Assembly (NCBI RefSeq): GCF_946222045.1
Contig: NZ_CAMILN010000005.1
Location: 1 to 56,689, forward strand
Source of the DNA: an uncultured Peptoniphilus sp.
GTDB lineage: Bacteria > Bacillota > Clostridia > Tissierellales > Peptoniphilaceae
Direction of reading: 5' to 3'
Length of the DNA: 56,689 bases
Position 1 is the first letter of the stretch. Each line of letters opens with the position of its first letter. Under the pieces are notes generated by a model. The model searched no databases and had not been told where the DNA came from. It saw only the letters and a program-made list of their open reading frames with translations. Both the position numbers and the translations under genes were made by a program. Of this stretch, positions 41,383-50,292 are shown piece after piece.

Positions 41383-43104
41383 CTAATATACAAATTCTTC
41401 TGACTTCTTTGATGACTCAATCATCTTCTTGTAAGTCTTACTTCTTTTTAGTAGTTCGTCATGTCTTCCAAAATCTTCGATCTTTCCGTTCTTCATAACA
41501 ATTATTTGGTCTACATTTTCTATTGACTTCATCCTGTGAGATATTATTATGACAGTTTTATTCTTTGTTAATTTATTCAAAGATTCTTGGATGTACTTTT
41601 CATTTTCCACATCAAGTGATGCGGCAATTTCATCTAAAAGAATTATTTCTGCATCCTTTAAGAAGGCTCTTGCTATGGAAATTCTTTGCCTTTCTCCTCC
41701 AGATAAGTTTGAACCATTTTCGCCGATTTCTGTTTCATATCCTCTTGGCAATTTCTTTACAAAGTCATCGCAGTTGGCAAGTCTTGCCGCTTCAAGGACT
41801 TCTTCGTCACTGGCACTGGACCTGCCCAGCCTAATATTTTCCATCACTGATCCGTTAAAGAGGGTTACATCTTGAAAGACCATGGAAATGTGTTTGAATA
41901 AGTCTTGTGTGTCAATATTTTTTATTTCCTTGTCATCAATTGTAATTTTTCCAGAGTCATAATCATATAGCCTTGCCACTAATTTTATTAGGGTGGACTT
42001 ACCGCAACCTGATGGACCAACAAGGGCAGTAGTCTTTCCCTGCAAGGCCTTAAAGGAAATATTATCTATAACTTTTTTATCATCGAGATAAGAGAAGGAA
42101 ACCTTATCTCCTTTAATGTCAAAGGACTTCAAGTCTGCTCTATTTCCTTTTTGAATTTTTTCATTCCTAAGTGCCTTTATTTTTTCAACTGGCGAATCAA
42201 TATACATTAACTCCGCATAAAATCCGTTGAATGCAGCAACTCCATCAATTAATCTTGCTGAAGCAAATAAGTAGCCCGCAAAATACAAGATATTTATTTC
42301 TCCATCTATCAAGCTATTTAATCCAACATATATTGCAAGGGCAAGAGATAAATTTGCCACAACTCCTGCAGAAACAAGAGGGATAACTTGCCCCAGTTCT
42401 GACTTAATGTGGTTCTTTTCTAAAGACCTAACAAAGTCAATGCCACTTTTTTCCTTTTCTTCAGTCAAATTATAGGACTTGATCTCTGTAGATAGGTCAA
42501 TGAGTTCTTGGAACATCTTTGAGGACTTCCTTTGCTCCTTATAATAGAAACTCACTCCCTTCTTTTGCATCTTGCTTGAAAGGAAATTCAAGATAGCAGA
42601 AATATAAATTGGCACTATAACTGCAAGCCCAAGTTTTAAATTTCCAATTAGTAGCAAAATGGAAATAATAACTAGATTTATTATAAAGCCATAAAATCCT
42701 GAAAGTGCATGAGAAAGTGCATGTTCAATTGCTTCTACATCCTTCATTATTGTTTGAGAAAGATCTGTTAAATCTCTGCTTGAATAAAAGCTAAGAGGCA
42801 AGTCCTTAATTATTTCAGAAATTTCTATCCTTAGATTTGCAGACTCCTTATAGGTTTCGTTGTAGGTTGTAATGTAGTCCCTATTAATTACAAAAATCAT
42901 AAGAAGGGCAATTATTACATAGGCGATAACTGAAATACTTGGACTAAAGTCTCCTAAGTTTAACAAGCCTTGCATTACATACATAAGAAGGAACATAGGT
43001 AACATATAAGAAAGATTCTTTAGGCTGGAATATCTTATTGCAACTAGGGCACCCTCTGCCCCCTTGTCAGTTAGTCCAAAGTGATTTTTTAAATAATTTT
43101 TCAT
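41383..43104 (-). CDS. ABC exporter half-transporter (permease-ATPase fusion), second subunit
   Basis: The protein of 573 residues has an exporter-type membrane domain of six helices (about 1-310) and an ATPase domain with Walker A GPSGCGKST, signature LSGGERQR, Walker B ILLDEIAASLD and the switch His SHRMKS. Its ATG overlaps the TGA of the partner gene in TGATG. The two form a heterodimer of the YbtP/YbtQ or IrtA/IrtB layout, which in known cases imports iron-siderophore complexes despite the exporter fold. The Fur-like box before the first gene and the AraC gene after this one support an iron-linked role; the cargo is inferred. Confidence 0.88.
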   Translation of the reverse strand: MKNYLKNHFGLTDKGAEGALVAIRYSSLKNLSYMLPMFLLMYVMQGLLNLGDFSPSISVIAYVIIALLMIFVINRDYITTYNETYKESANLRIEISEIIKDLPLSFYSSRDLTDLSQTIMKDVEAIEHALSHALSGFYGFIINLVIISILLLIGNLKLGLAVIVPIYISAILNFLSSKMQKKGVSFYYKEQRKSSKMFQELIDLSTEIKSYNLTEEKEKSGIDFVRSLEKNHIKSELGQVIPLVSAGVVANLSLALAIYVGLNSLIDGEINILYFAGYLFASARLIDGVAAFNGFYAELMYIDSPVEKIKALRNEKIQKGNRADLKSFDIKGDKVSFSYLDDKKVIDNISFKALQGKTTALVGPSGCGKSTLIKLVARLYDYDSGKITIDDKEIKNIDTQDLFKHISMVFQDVTLFNGSVMENIRLGRSSASDEEVLEAARLANCDDFVKKLPRGYETEIGENGSNLSGGERQRISIARAFLKDAEIILLDEIAASLDVENEKYIQESLNKLTKNKTVIIISHRMKSIENVDQIIVMKNGKIEDFGRHDELLKRSKTYKKMIESSKKSEEFVY

Positions 43105-44849
43105 CAGTCAACCCTCCATTCATTTGCCTTCATATACATTTCCACAAACTTCTTATACTTGCTATCTTCATTGTAAAGTTTATCGTGGCTTCCTCTTTCA
43201 GCTAGCCTTCCATCTTCAATTAGAAGAATTTCATCTACTCCTCTTATAGAAGTAAGTCTGTGGGCAATCATAATTGTAGTCCTGTTCTTTATAAGTTCCT
43301 TAAAGGCAATTTGTAATTCATACTCGTTTTCAGGGTCAGCAGCCGCTGAAGCTTCGTCCATAATAATAATTTTTGGATCCTTTAGAAAAATTCTAGCAAT
43401 ACTTACCCTTTGCTTTTCTCCACCAGAAAGATTTACTCCCTCTGCTCCAATGACTACATCATAAGCATCTTTAAATTTGTTTATGAATTCATCACACCTT
43501 GCAAGCTTCAATGCCCTTAAGACTTCTTCATCAGTGGCATCACTTTTCCCAAGCTTAACATTTTCAAAAATGGAAATGCCCTGGAAGAGTTGTGGGTTTT
43601 GAAAAACAATTCCTATGTTTTTCATGAGACTTTCCTTGTCATAGGAAGAAATATTTTTGCCTCCAATTAAAATTTCTCCTGAGTCAACGGGATACAAGCC
43701 AGAAATTAATTTTGCAATAGTCGACTTACCTGAGCCCGAACTACCCACCAAGGCATAGACCTTGTCTTCTTCAAGACTGAGAGAAAAGTTATCTAAAATT
43801 TTATTTTTTCCGTCATAAGAGAAGTCTACATTCTTAAATTCAATATTCTTATTTGAAAATTCTCTTTGACTTCCAAATTCTATTTCCTTCTCTTTCATTT
43901 CCTTAAATAAATTTTCTAGATTATCCACAGCAGAGTTAGCTTGAAAGATATACATGGACACATACATAATTTTCATTGTGTTGGAATAGAATATCCCCAT
44001 GAACAAAGTGAAAAATAAAATTTTTCCTGCCCAAAGACCAGGATCAGCTCCCCTGTTTACCATAAATATTCCCAAGAATATTGGCGTAATTATGAAAATA
44101 TTTAAAAGCCATTGGAATAGGACAAAGGGTACCCTGCAGGACATAGAATACTTATAGACCATCTCCTTATAAATTAGAATTGAATCATAAAGTTTTTTAA
44201 AACCAATTAGGGGTGCATTAAAAATCTTTACTACAGGCATAGCCCTTACATACTCAACTGCACCTGCGTTCATTTCGTCAAGCATATCCATGTACTTCTT
44301 CATAAAGGACTGATCCCCCATCATATTTTTTACAAGGACTAAACTTATTAGGACAATGACAATAAAAAATATTCCAAGATATAAATCTAAGACGAAGGTC
44401 AAGATAATCATAAGTATGGGAGTTAAAAATGCTGCAGTTTGATCTGCAATTAAATGAGCAACAATCATGTGAGTTTGCTCAACATTATTGTCAATTATTT
44501 TTCTCACTTCTCCAGAATTATGTAGGTCAAAGAAAGTATTAGATGCCCTAAGAAGATGCCTTATACCTCTTTCACGAAGACGAGTTTCAAGTCTAAAGCC
44601 TGCCAAGTGACCCATCCATGTTCCCATAAAATATAAAAGACCATAGGCAATAAATAAAATTAAAATCTTTATGGCAAGACTTCTTCCATCAGACAAGACC
44701 CCACCAGTAAAAACATTCCTTAGCAAAATCCAAATTAAATAATAGGCATAAAATTCTAAAACAATACCCACCGTTGTAAGTAGACATGCAAGAATACCGT
44801 GAAGTTTTCTCTCAGGTATGTAGAAAAATAATTTTTTGTATAATTTCAA
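43104..44849 (-). CDS. ABC exporter half-transporter (permease-ATPase fusion), first subunit
   Basis: The protein of 581 residues has six membrane helices (about 15-310) and an ATPase domain with Walker A GSSGSGKST, signature LSGGEKQR, Walker B IIMDEASAAAD and switch His AHRLTS. Asp in AAAD replaces the usual catalytic-loop region ending SALD, so one ATP site may be weak, as is common in heterodimeric exporters. It starts with TTG at 44849 after AGAGAGGTG. It is the first gene of the operon with the second half-transporter and the AraC regulator. A Fur-like site overlaps the promoter region 36 bases upstream. Confidence 0.88.
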   Translation of the reverse strand: MKLYKKLFFYIPERKLHGILACLLTTVGIVLEFYAYYLIWILLRNVFTGGVLSDGRSLAIKILILFIAYGLLYFMGTWMGHLAGFRLETRLRERGIRHLLRASNTFFDLHNSGEVRKIIDNNVEQTHMIVAHLIADQTAAFLTPILMIILTFVLDLYLGIFFIVIVLISLVLVKNMMGDQSFMKKYMDMLDEMNAGAVEYVRAMPVVKIFNAPLIGFKKLYDSILIYKEMVYKYSMSCRVPFVLFQWLLNIFIITPIFLGIFMVNRGADPGLWAGKILFFTLFMGIFYSNTMKIMYVSMYIFQANSAVDNLENLFKEMKEKEIEFGSQREFSNKNIEFKNVDFSYDGKNKILDNFSLSLEEDKVYALVGSSGSGKSTIAKLISGLYPVDSGEILIGGKNISSYDKESLMKNIGIVFQNPQLFQGISIFENVKLGKSDATDEEVLRALKLARCDEFINKFKDAYDVVIGAEGVNLSGGEKQRVSIARIFLKDPKIIIMDEASAAADPENEYELQIAFKELIKNRTTIMIAHRLTSIRGVDEILLIEDGRLAERGSHDKLYNEDSKYKKFVEMYMKANEWRVD

Positions 44850-44884
44850 AATATAACACCTCTCTTTATTAAATAAAAAATAAC

Positions 44885-44899
44885 TGATAACAATTATCG
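44885..44899 (-). promoter_or_regulatory. Fur-type iron box before the ABC operon
   Basis: TGATAACAATTATCG matches the 7-1-7 Fur pattern TGATAATnATTATCA at 12 of 14 defined positions and is an inverted repeat. It lies just downstream of a TATAAT-like -10 (minus strand, 44900-44912), where a bound repressor would block transcription. Confidence 0.65.
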
Positions 44900-45060
44900 A
44901 TATTATTATAATATTTCTTTTTCTTAATTTCTTAACAAAAATACTTTTCTATTCAAAAAAATTTTTAAATTATATTCAATTAGAATTTATTTGCCATATT
45001 TTTTTCTTTTATTCGCAAACTTCCAAAATTTTTATAAAACTTATTTGCAAGAAAGCATAA

Positions 45061-45097
45061 AAAAACAGTCCCACATTCATCACGTGAGACTGTTTTA
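45061..45097 (-). terminator. Terminator after brnQ
   Basis: AACAGTCCCAC and GTGAGACTGTT form an 11-position stem with one mismatch, followed on the minus strand by T. It lies 16 bases past the brnQ stop. Confidence 0.85.
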
Positions 45098-45113
45098 AAA
45101 TTTCTAATTTTTC

Positions 45114-46457
45114 TTACATATAATTTTCTGCTTTCACACTAGCCTTTGATGGTGATAGAAGTCTTGAGTAGGCTTCAACTAAAACTACAGCACAAAAACT
45201 TGGTAAAACCCAAGACAAACCACTTGATGCCATTGGAAGGCTTGCCTCAATATTTGTCAAAAGTGGCAAGTTTAATTTAAATGTAGATTTTGCAACTGCC
45301 ACAAGTGGTAGACCTACTGCAAAGAAAGCTGATGCCTTGTAAGAATACTTAGAGTAGCCTACAAAATCATGAGTAAATCCTAAAACTATTAAGACTAAGG
45401 CCACTGGATATATAACAGTTAGTAGTGGAACTGATAGGGCAAGAAGTTTATTAAGTCCAAAGTTTGCCATAACAAAGGAGAAGAAAGTCCAAAGGAAAAC
45501 CCATCTGCCATAGGACATCTTGCGGTTAAATAGTGTACAAAAATATTCAGATCCACTTGATATTAAACCTATGCAAGTTGTTAAACAAGCAAGAGTAAAA
45601 ATTGATGCTAATAAAACCAATCCTGCATTGCCAAAAACAAGCTTAACTGCTTCTGTAAGAACTACTGCACCGTTTTCTGCTCCAGCAAAAGCCCCTGATG
45701 TCACCATACCCATTGTTGAAAGCATTAGGTAGACAAGAAATAAAACTGAACCTGCAACTAGACCAGCCTTAGCTGTATAAGATGTCACAAGCTTCTTATC
45801 TTCAACTCCAAACCTCCTTATGGCAAGAGTAACAACAAAACCAAAGTTAAGAGCTGCAACAGCATCCATAGTATCATAACCTGCTAGGAAACCAGCAACT
45901 ACTGGAGCGTCCTTATAATTTCCACTTGCCACTGCTAAATCTTTTGGTAAAGTCATTACCTTGGCAAACATTACAAGTATCAAGAGCAAAAGTGTTGGGG
46001 TTAAATACTTTCCAACTCTTGCGACTAACTTATTTGGTTTTAAGCAAACAAGCATTGCAACTGTAAAGAATAAAAATGTATATACTAATCTTACAAGTGA
46101 TAGGTTAAAGCTTTCAGGCACGTAGGGTGCAATTGCCATTTCAAAGGGAACTGACCCTGCTCTTGGTATTCCAAGTCCAGGTCCTATAGAAAGGTATATT
46201 GCAGTAGTAAAAACTAGGGCGAACTTTTCTCCAACTCTTGAAGATAAGTTTTTAAGTCCATCAGTCTTGCCAACGGCTATAGCTCCAAGGACTGGGAAGA
46301 TAATTGCGGTAACAGAAAAAGCCAAAAGTGAAATAATAGTCTTATTCCCTGCTTGGTTTCCTAAAAATGGAGGGAAAATTAAATTTCCAGCTCCAAAGAA
46401 CAATCCAAAGAGCATTATGCTCACTTGAGTAAACTGACTTCTTGATAATTTTTTCAT
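45114..46457 (-). CDS. brnQ: Branched-chain amino acid transporter BrnQ
   Basis: The protein of 447 residues is a 12-helix LIVCS-family carrier that takes up leucine, isoleucine and valine with Na+ or H+. Family motifs are FGLFFGAGNLIFPPFLG at about 17-33, SIGPGLGIPRAGSVPFE near 90, and GYDTMDAVAALNFG near 195. The ATG at 46457 follows AGGAGG. It is a single gene behind a T-box leader, so it is expressed when a tRNA, probably tRNA-Ile, is uncharged. Confidence 0.95.
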   Translation of the reverse strand: MKKLSRSQFTQVSIMLFGLFFGAGNLIFPPFLGNQAGNKTIISLLAFSVTAIIFPVLGAIAVGKTDGLKNLSSRVGEKFALVFTTAIYLSIGPGLGIPRAGSVPFEMAIAPYVPESFNLSLVRLVYTFLFFTVAMLVCLKPNKLVARVGKYLTPTLLLLILVMFAKVMTLPKDLAVASGNYKDAPVVAGFLAGYDTMDAVAALNFGFVVTLAIRRFGVEDKKLVTSYTAKAGLVAGSVLFLVYLMLSTMGMVTSGAFAGAENGAVVLTEAVKLVFGNAGLVLLASIFTLACLTTCIGLISSGSEYFCTLFNRKMSYGRWVFLWTFFSFVMANFGLNKLLALSVPLLTVIYPVALVLIVLGFTHDFVGYSKYSYKASAFFAVGLPLVAVAKSTFKLNLPLLTNIEASLPMASSGLSWVLPSFCAVVLVEAYSRLLSPSKASVKAENYM

Positions 46458-46483
46458 ACTTTCCTCCTAATTTTTAATTTTAT

Positions 46484-46735
46484 AAATAAAAAAAGTCCCT
46501 TGTCTAAATAATAGACAAAGGACGAATTATCGCGTTACCACCTTAGTTCTTACAAATATGTAAGTTCTCTTAACAAGCATCAATCAATGCCGAGTATAGA
46601 TAACGCCTACTAAAGCGGCAAATCTTACTAGGGTTCAGACTTGCATAAGAAAAAGGATTTTCGAATTTATCTCCATTATAGGCTTTCACCAAACGCCTAC
46701 TCTCTGAAAACTTTAATAAACCTACTCGTTTTTTC
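46484..46735 (-). promoter_or_regulatory. T-box riboswitch leader of brnQ
   Basis: On the minus strand the leader shows the AGAGAGTAGG start of stem I with its GGTGAAAGCC arm, a specifier region reading CGAAAATCC, the conserved T-box AAGGTGGTAACGCG with CGTCC, and a terminator GTCCTTTGTCTA / TAGACAAGGGAC followed by seven T. The specifier is most likely ATC (Ile), which fits brnQ; I judged the loop by eye, so the codon is less sure than the T-box itself. Confidence 0.93.
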
Positions 46736-46772
46736 CAATATTTTTTATTAATAAAATTATGATTTGCATGTT

Positions 46773-46801
46773 ATTATAAGAAATAAAAATCAACTTGTCA
46801 A
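46773..46801 (-). promoter_or_regulatory. Promoter of the T-box/brnQ transcript
   Basis: On the minus strand TTGACA (46801-46796), a 17-base spacer and TATAAT (46778-46773) are perfect consensus. Transcription would start about 30 bases before stem I of the T-box. Confidence 0.92.
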
Positions 46802-46839
46802 ATACTTTTTTGAAATTTTTTATAAAAATAATTTAAAAA

Positions 46840-47388
46840 CTAAATATTTTCTGTAAGTGAATCTATTTTTTCTCTAGTGCTATCGTCATCTAGGCCCAAA
46901 CCCTTGGCAAAGAAATTAAGACCATCTTTTGTGTCCTCTAAAGTCTCAAAGGAAGCCGAAGCATAATCTATATCATCAACCCTTTGTCCTAAGGGCTTGT
47001 CATAAGTTACACTATTATCTGTGAGTAAAAAGTCTGGGTTCATGTTATTCACAAGTTTAAAGTCAGGATCCTTTTCATCACCAATTAGACTTGCGTCAGG
47101 ATAAAGAGCTTCTGCTCCACTAGGAACTCCTACTACATTTTCATATTCCAAAAATTTTAAAGCTTTTGCAGCCTTAACTGACATGGCAACAATTCTTGGA
47201 TTTTCTTTTTCCACAAATAGTCCCCTATCTTTAGTATCTGACCTTTTTTCCTTGTCTACATTTTCTTGGCTTACTTCTTTTCCATTGGAAGTATTTTCAA
47301 CATGCGCCTTCTCCTTAGACTTACAAGAAGTTAAAAGGATCATTATAAGTAAGGCAAAAGCAATTTTGGTATAAAACTTTCTTTTCAT
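46840..47388 (-). CDS. Truncated haem/iron ABC substrate-binding lipoprotein
   Basis: The 182-residue product starts at the ATG at 47388 after GGAGG. It has a signal with lipobox LTSC (about residue 20), a Lys/Glu linker, and the N-terminal lobe of a class III binding protein: NPRIVAMSVKAAKALKFLE, NVVGVPSGAEALYPD and MNPDFLLTDN, reminiscent of IsdE-type haem-binding proteins. Full-length members have about 290 residues. This one stops at the linking helix (EKIDSLTENI) and lacks the whole second lobe. No permease or ATPase of an importer is adjacent. It is either a shortened pseudogene or a single-lobe protein; truncation is likelier. Confidence 0.75.
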   Translation of the reverse strand: MKRKFYTKIAFALLIMILLTSCKSKEKAHVENTSNGKEVSQENVDKEKRSDTKDRGLFVEKENPRIVAMSVKAAKALKFLEYENVVGVPSGAEALYPDASLIGDEKDPDFKLVNNMNPDFLLTDNSVTYDKPLGQRVDDIDYASASFETLEDTKDGLNFFAKGLGLDDDSTREKIDSLTENI

Positions 47389-47426
47389 AATAGAGCCTCC
47401 TTCTAAATTTTGCACTATCTTTAATT

Positions 47427-47444
47427 TATTCTATTAATAGAATA
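47427..47444. promoter_or_regulatory. Perfect 18-bp palindrome before the truncated binding-protein gene
   Basis: TATTCTATTAATAGAATA is a perfect palindrome 39 bases before the start codon, in the expected promoter zone. It is a candidate operator. It is not a canonical Fur box and differs from the palindrome at 33714. Confidence 0.5.
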
Positions 47445-47554
47445 TCACACTATTAAGAAAAATAAGTGCAAAATATTGTAAAAGTTTTAAATATTTTAGA
47501 TAGCTTGAATAAATCCTATTAAAATTTTTATGTATTTATTATAAAAATTTACAA

Positions 47555-47587
47555 GAAAAAACTGCCGCCTTAAGCGACAGTTTTTAT
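47555..47587 (-). terminator. Terminator of the rnf operon
   Basis: ACTGCCGC and GCGACAGT pair with one mismatch around a short loop, with T following on the minus strand. It lies 13 bases after the rnfB stop. Confidence 0.88.
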
Positions 47588-47600
47588 TTAAAGTTTAAGA

Positions 47601-48512
47601 TTAAGCATTAGTCTTTTCTGCAGCAGCTTTTTTAGCTTGAGCTTCTGCAAGTTTTGCTTGTCTTTCTTTTTCTTTCTTTTCTTTTTCCTTTTGTTTCATC
47701 TTTTCCACTCTTTCAGGATATTCACAATAAATTGCTCCTGTTGGACATTTTGAAACACAAATTCCACAGTTGATACACTTGTCATAATCAATTGATGCAA
47801 GGTTATTTTCTACATGGATTGCATCCTTAGGACAGTTCTTTTCACAGATTCCACATCCTATACAACCAATGCTACAATTATTTCTAACAACTTTTCCTGA
47901 ATCAAGTGATTTACATTCAACAACTGTTTTTGATTTGTAAGGTCTAAGTGAAATAATTTTCTTAGGACAAATGTTGATACACTTCATACAAGCTACACAT
48001 TTTTCTTTGTCAACTACTGCTACTCCATTAACCATGTGGATTGCATCGAATTCACAAACACTAACGCAAGTTCCTCCACCACAGCAACCATAGTTACAAG
48101 CTTTGCCACCTTGTTGGTAGTCAGCTATAAGCCTACAGTCAACTAGGTCATTGTAGTCGTATTTATTTTTTGCCTTGTCACAGTCACCTTGACAGTGAAC
48201 TACAGCAATATTTCTCTCAACATTTTCTGCATTGACGCCCATTACTTGGCTGACTTTTTCAGCAGTTTCTGGGCCACCAATAACACAACCATTTACTGGT
48301 GCCTTGCCTTCTGCAATTGCTTCTGCAAGTCCGTCACAACCTGGGAAACCACAAGCTCCACAGTTTGCTCCTGGAAGGGCATCTCTTACTTCAGCTACCT
48401 TTGGATCAACTTCTACATAAAAAACCTTTGATGCAATGGAAAGTATTATTCCGAAAAAAGCTCCCGCTATTCCCAAAAACACCATTGGGGTAAGTATTGC
48501 ACTAATTTCCAT
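47601..48512 (-). CDS. rnfB: Rnf complex subunit B (iron-sulfur protein)
   Basis: The 303-residue subunit has one N-terminal membrane helix, then the [4Fe-4S] domain with GANCGACGFPGCDGLAEAI, and further clusters around CVACMKCINICPKKI, CIGCGICEKNCP and CINCGICVSKCP. It probably accepts electrons from ferredoxin and passes them into the complex. A Lys/Glu/Ala-rich tail of about 35 residues follows the last cluster, as in other Rnf complexes of anaerobes. It is the last gene of rnfCDGEAB, as in clostridia. Confidence 0.95.
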   Translation of the reverse strand: MEISAILTPMVFLGIAGAFFGIILSIASKVFYVEVDPKVAEVRDALPGANCGACGFPGCDGLAEAIAEGKAPVNGCVIGGPETAEKVSQVMGVNAENVERNIAVVHCQGDCDKAKNKYDYNDLVDCRLIADYQQGGKACNYGCCGGGTCVSVCEFDAIHMVNGVAVVDKEKCVACMKCINICPKKIISLRPYKSKTVVECKSLDSGKVVRNNCSIGCIGCGICEKNCPKDAIHVENNLASIDYDKCINCGICVSKCPTGAIYCEYPERVEKMKQKEKEKKEKERQAKLAEAQAKKAAAEKTNA

Positions 48513-48521
48513 AATTACCTC

Positions 48522-49100
48522 CTATACCAATCCGCCGAAACCTGAGAATGCTATGGCCATAAGACCAGCACTCACAAGCGCAATAGGAACACCTTGAAGT
48601 GCCTTAGGTACATCTGCAAGCATAAGTTTTTCTCTTAGGGCTGCGATTAATACTAAAGCTAGTGTAAAGCCTATAGAAGCTCCAAATCCACTAAAGATTG
48701 TTTCTATTAAGTTATATCCGTTTTGCACGTTTAATACTGTTACACCAAGTACAACACAGTTTGTAGTGATAAGTGGAAGATAAACACCCATAGCTTGGTA
48801 AAGTGAAGGTGATGACTTCTTTATAAACATTTCTACAAATTGTACTAGTGATGCAATTACAAGTATAAAGGCAATTGTTTGTAAGTACTCAAGTCCAAAT
48901 TTATTTAGTACGAAATTTTGAATTAGCCATGTTATTGCAGATGCAAGTACAACTACAAAGGTAACGGCAACTCCCATTCCAAGGGCAGTTTCTGTTTTGG
49001 AAGATACACCTAAGAAGGGACAAATTCCTAAGAACTGAGCAAATATATAGTTATTTACAAGTATTGTTGAAATTAAAATTGTTAAAATACTCTCTAACAT
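48522..49100 (-). CDS. rnfA: Rnf complex subunit A (membrane)
   Basis: The 192-residue subunit has six membrane helices and the RnfA/NqrE hallmark NNYIFAQFLGICPFLG near residue 16, including the Cys that helps hold the intramembrane iron-sulfur cluster, and a second conserved TTNCVVLGV segment. With RnfE it forms the pseudo-symmetric core of the complex. It overlaps rnfE by one base. Confidence 0.96.
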   Translation of the reverse strand: MLESILTILISTILVNNYIFAQFLGICPFLGVSSKTETALGMGVAVTFVVVLASAITWLIQNFVLNKFGLEYLQTIAFILVIASLVQFVEMFIKKSSPSLYQAMGVYLPLITTNCVVLGVTVLNVQNGYNLIETIFSGFGASIGFTLALVLIAALREKLMLADVPKALQGVPIALVSAGLMAIAFSGFGGLV

Positions 49101-49696
49101 TAGTCTGCCCTCCTATTAAGTAGTAGTTTAAATCCTGCAATTAAGAATCCTAGAAGTATGAAGGCACCTGCTGGCGCTCCCATAAGTCCAATTCCTGGAT
49201 AGGATTCTGGTAGGACTTGTTTTTCAAATAATGTTCCGTAACCGAAAAATTCACGAACAAGACCCATGGAAAGAACTGCTATTGTGTAGCCAACTCCTGT
49301 TCCAAATCCATCTACTATTGATGGAACAAGTTTGTTCTTGTAAGCGAAACCTTCTGCTTCTCCAAGGATACAGCAGTTAACTACGATTAGTGGTAAGAAA
49401 ATACCAAGTGCTGCATAAATTGATTGGAAATATGCTTGAAGGATCATTTGTACTAAAGTTACGAAAGTTGCAATTACTACTATAAAACAAGGAATTCTTA
49501 TTTTATCAGGAATTACATTTCTAAGGGCAGATACTACTGTGTTACTCATTATAAGTACAAAAGTAACTGCCATACCCATTGCTAATGAGTTAGTTAAACT
49601 GTTTGTGATAGCCAGTACTGAACAAAGACCTATAAGTTGCATGAATACAGGATTGTTTTTGAAAGCACCGTCTAAAAATACTTTAGATAATTTCAT
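49100..49696 (-). CDS. rnfE: Rnf complex subunit E (membrane)
   Basis: The 198-residue subunit has six membrane helices and the pair of family motifs NNPVFMQLIGLCSVLA and IVVNCCILGEAEGFA, with Cys residues for the shared cluster with RnfA. The start at 49696 lies 11 bases after rnfG, with a GGGG-rich site. Confidence 0.96.
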   Translation of the reverse strand: MKLSKVFLDGAFKNNPVFMQLIGLCSVLAITNSLTNSLAMGMAVTFVLIMSNTVVSALRNVIPDKIRIPCFIVVIATFVTLVQMILQAYFQSIYAALGIFLPLIVVNCCILGEAEGFAYKNKLVPSIVDGFGTGVGYTIAVLSMGLVREFFGYGTLFEKQVLPESYPGIGLMGAPAGAFILLGFLIAGFKLLLNRRAD

Positions 49697-49707
49697 TTTA
49701 AACCCCC

Positions 49708-50292
49708 TTATTCATTCTTTAGAACTTCGTTATAAACTTGAATGGCATCATTTGAGCCTGCAAGAGCTGCTTTAGAAGAGATTGTAGCTGATGTTAACCA
49801 CATAACTTCATTTTCAGCCTTAGGTTCCTTAGAAAGTTCTAGTGGACCAGCAGCAGACTTTCCTTCATAAGAAGGATAATATTCATCAGTAGTGATTCTA
49901 GAACCAAATCCACTTGTTTCTCCATTGGAGATGTTTCTAAATCCAGCGATTGTATCGCCTTCAAGTAGAAAACCAAGGGCGTTAGTCATAGCTCCACCAT
50001 AACCATTTGATTTTACGTTTACACCATATCCAACAACATCTTGGCCTTTTTTGGCAACAAAGATTTTTTCTATGTTTGGATATTTTTCTTTTATTGAATC
50101 TAATTTAGCTTGATCGTATTCTTCGAAACTATCAGCAGCATCACCAAAAATAACTTCATAGGATGCAAGTGTATTTTTAAGTTCAGTTTCAGCAATTACT
50201 GGAGCCGTAAAACTATTTACAGCTGCAAGAAGACCTGCTGATAGGGCACAGAATACTAAAAGTATTATTCCAAATTTTACTGGTTCTTTCAT
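49708..50292 (-). CDS. rnfG: Rnf complex subunit G (FMN-binding)
   Basis: The 194-residue subunit has one N-terminal membrane helix (about 8-28) and an extracytoplasmic FMN-binding domain. The covalent flavin site is the Thr in TSATISSKAAL near residue 170; the common form is (S/D)GATxxS, and the Gly is Ser here, as also seen in some relatives. GYGGAMTNALGF and ETSGFGSRI are other family motifs. It lies between rnfD and rnfE with almost no spacing. Confidence 0.94.
   Translation of the reverse strand: MKEPVKFGIILLVFCALSAGLLAAVNSFTAPVIAETELKNTLASYEVIFGDAADSFEEYDQAKLDSIKEKYPNIEKIFVAKKGQDVVGYGVNVKSNGYGGAMTNALGFLLEGDTIAGFRNISNGETSGFGSRITTDEYYPSYEGKSAAGPLELSKEPKAENEVMWLTSATISSKAALAGSNDAIQVYNEVLKNE

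Noticed and set aside
46588..46602. Shared TGCCGAGTATAGA in the brnQ leader and in the TniB remnant near 39876
   Set aside because: A 13-base match without flanking similarity; one copy lies in a structured T-box and the other in coding relic, so coincidence is likely.
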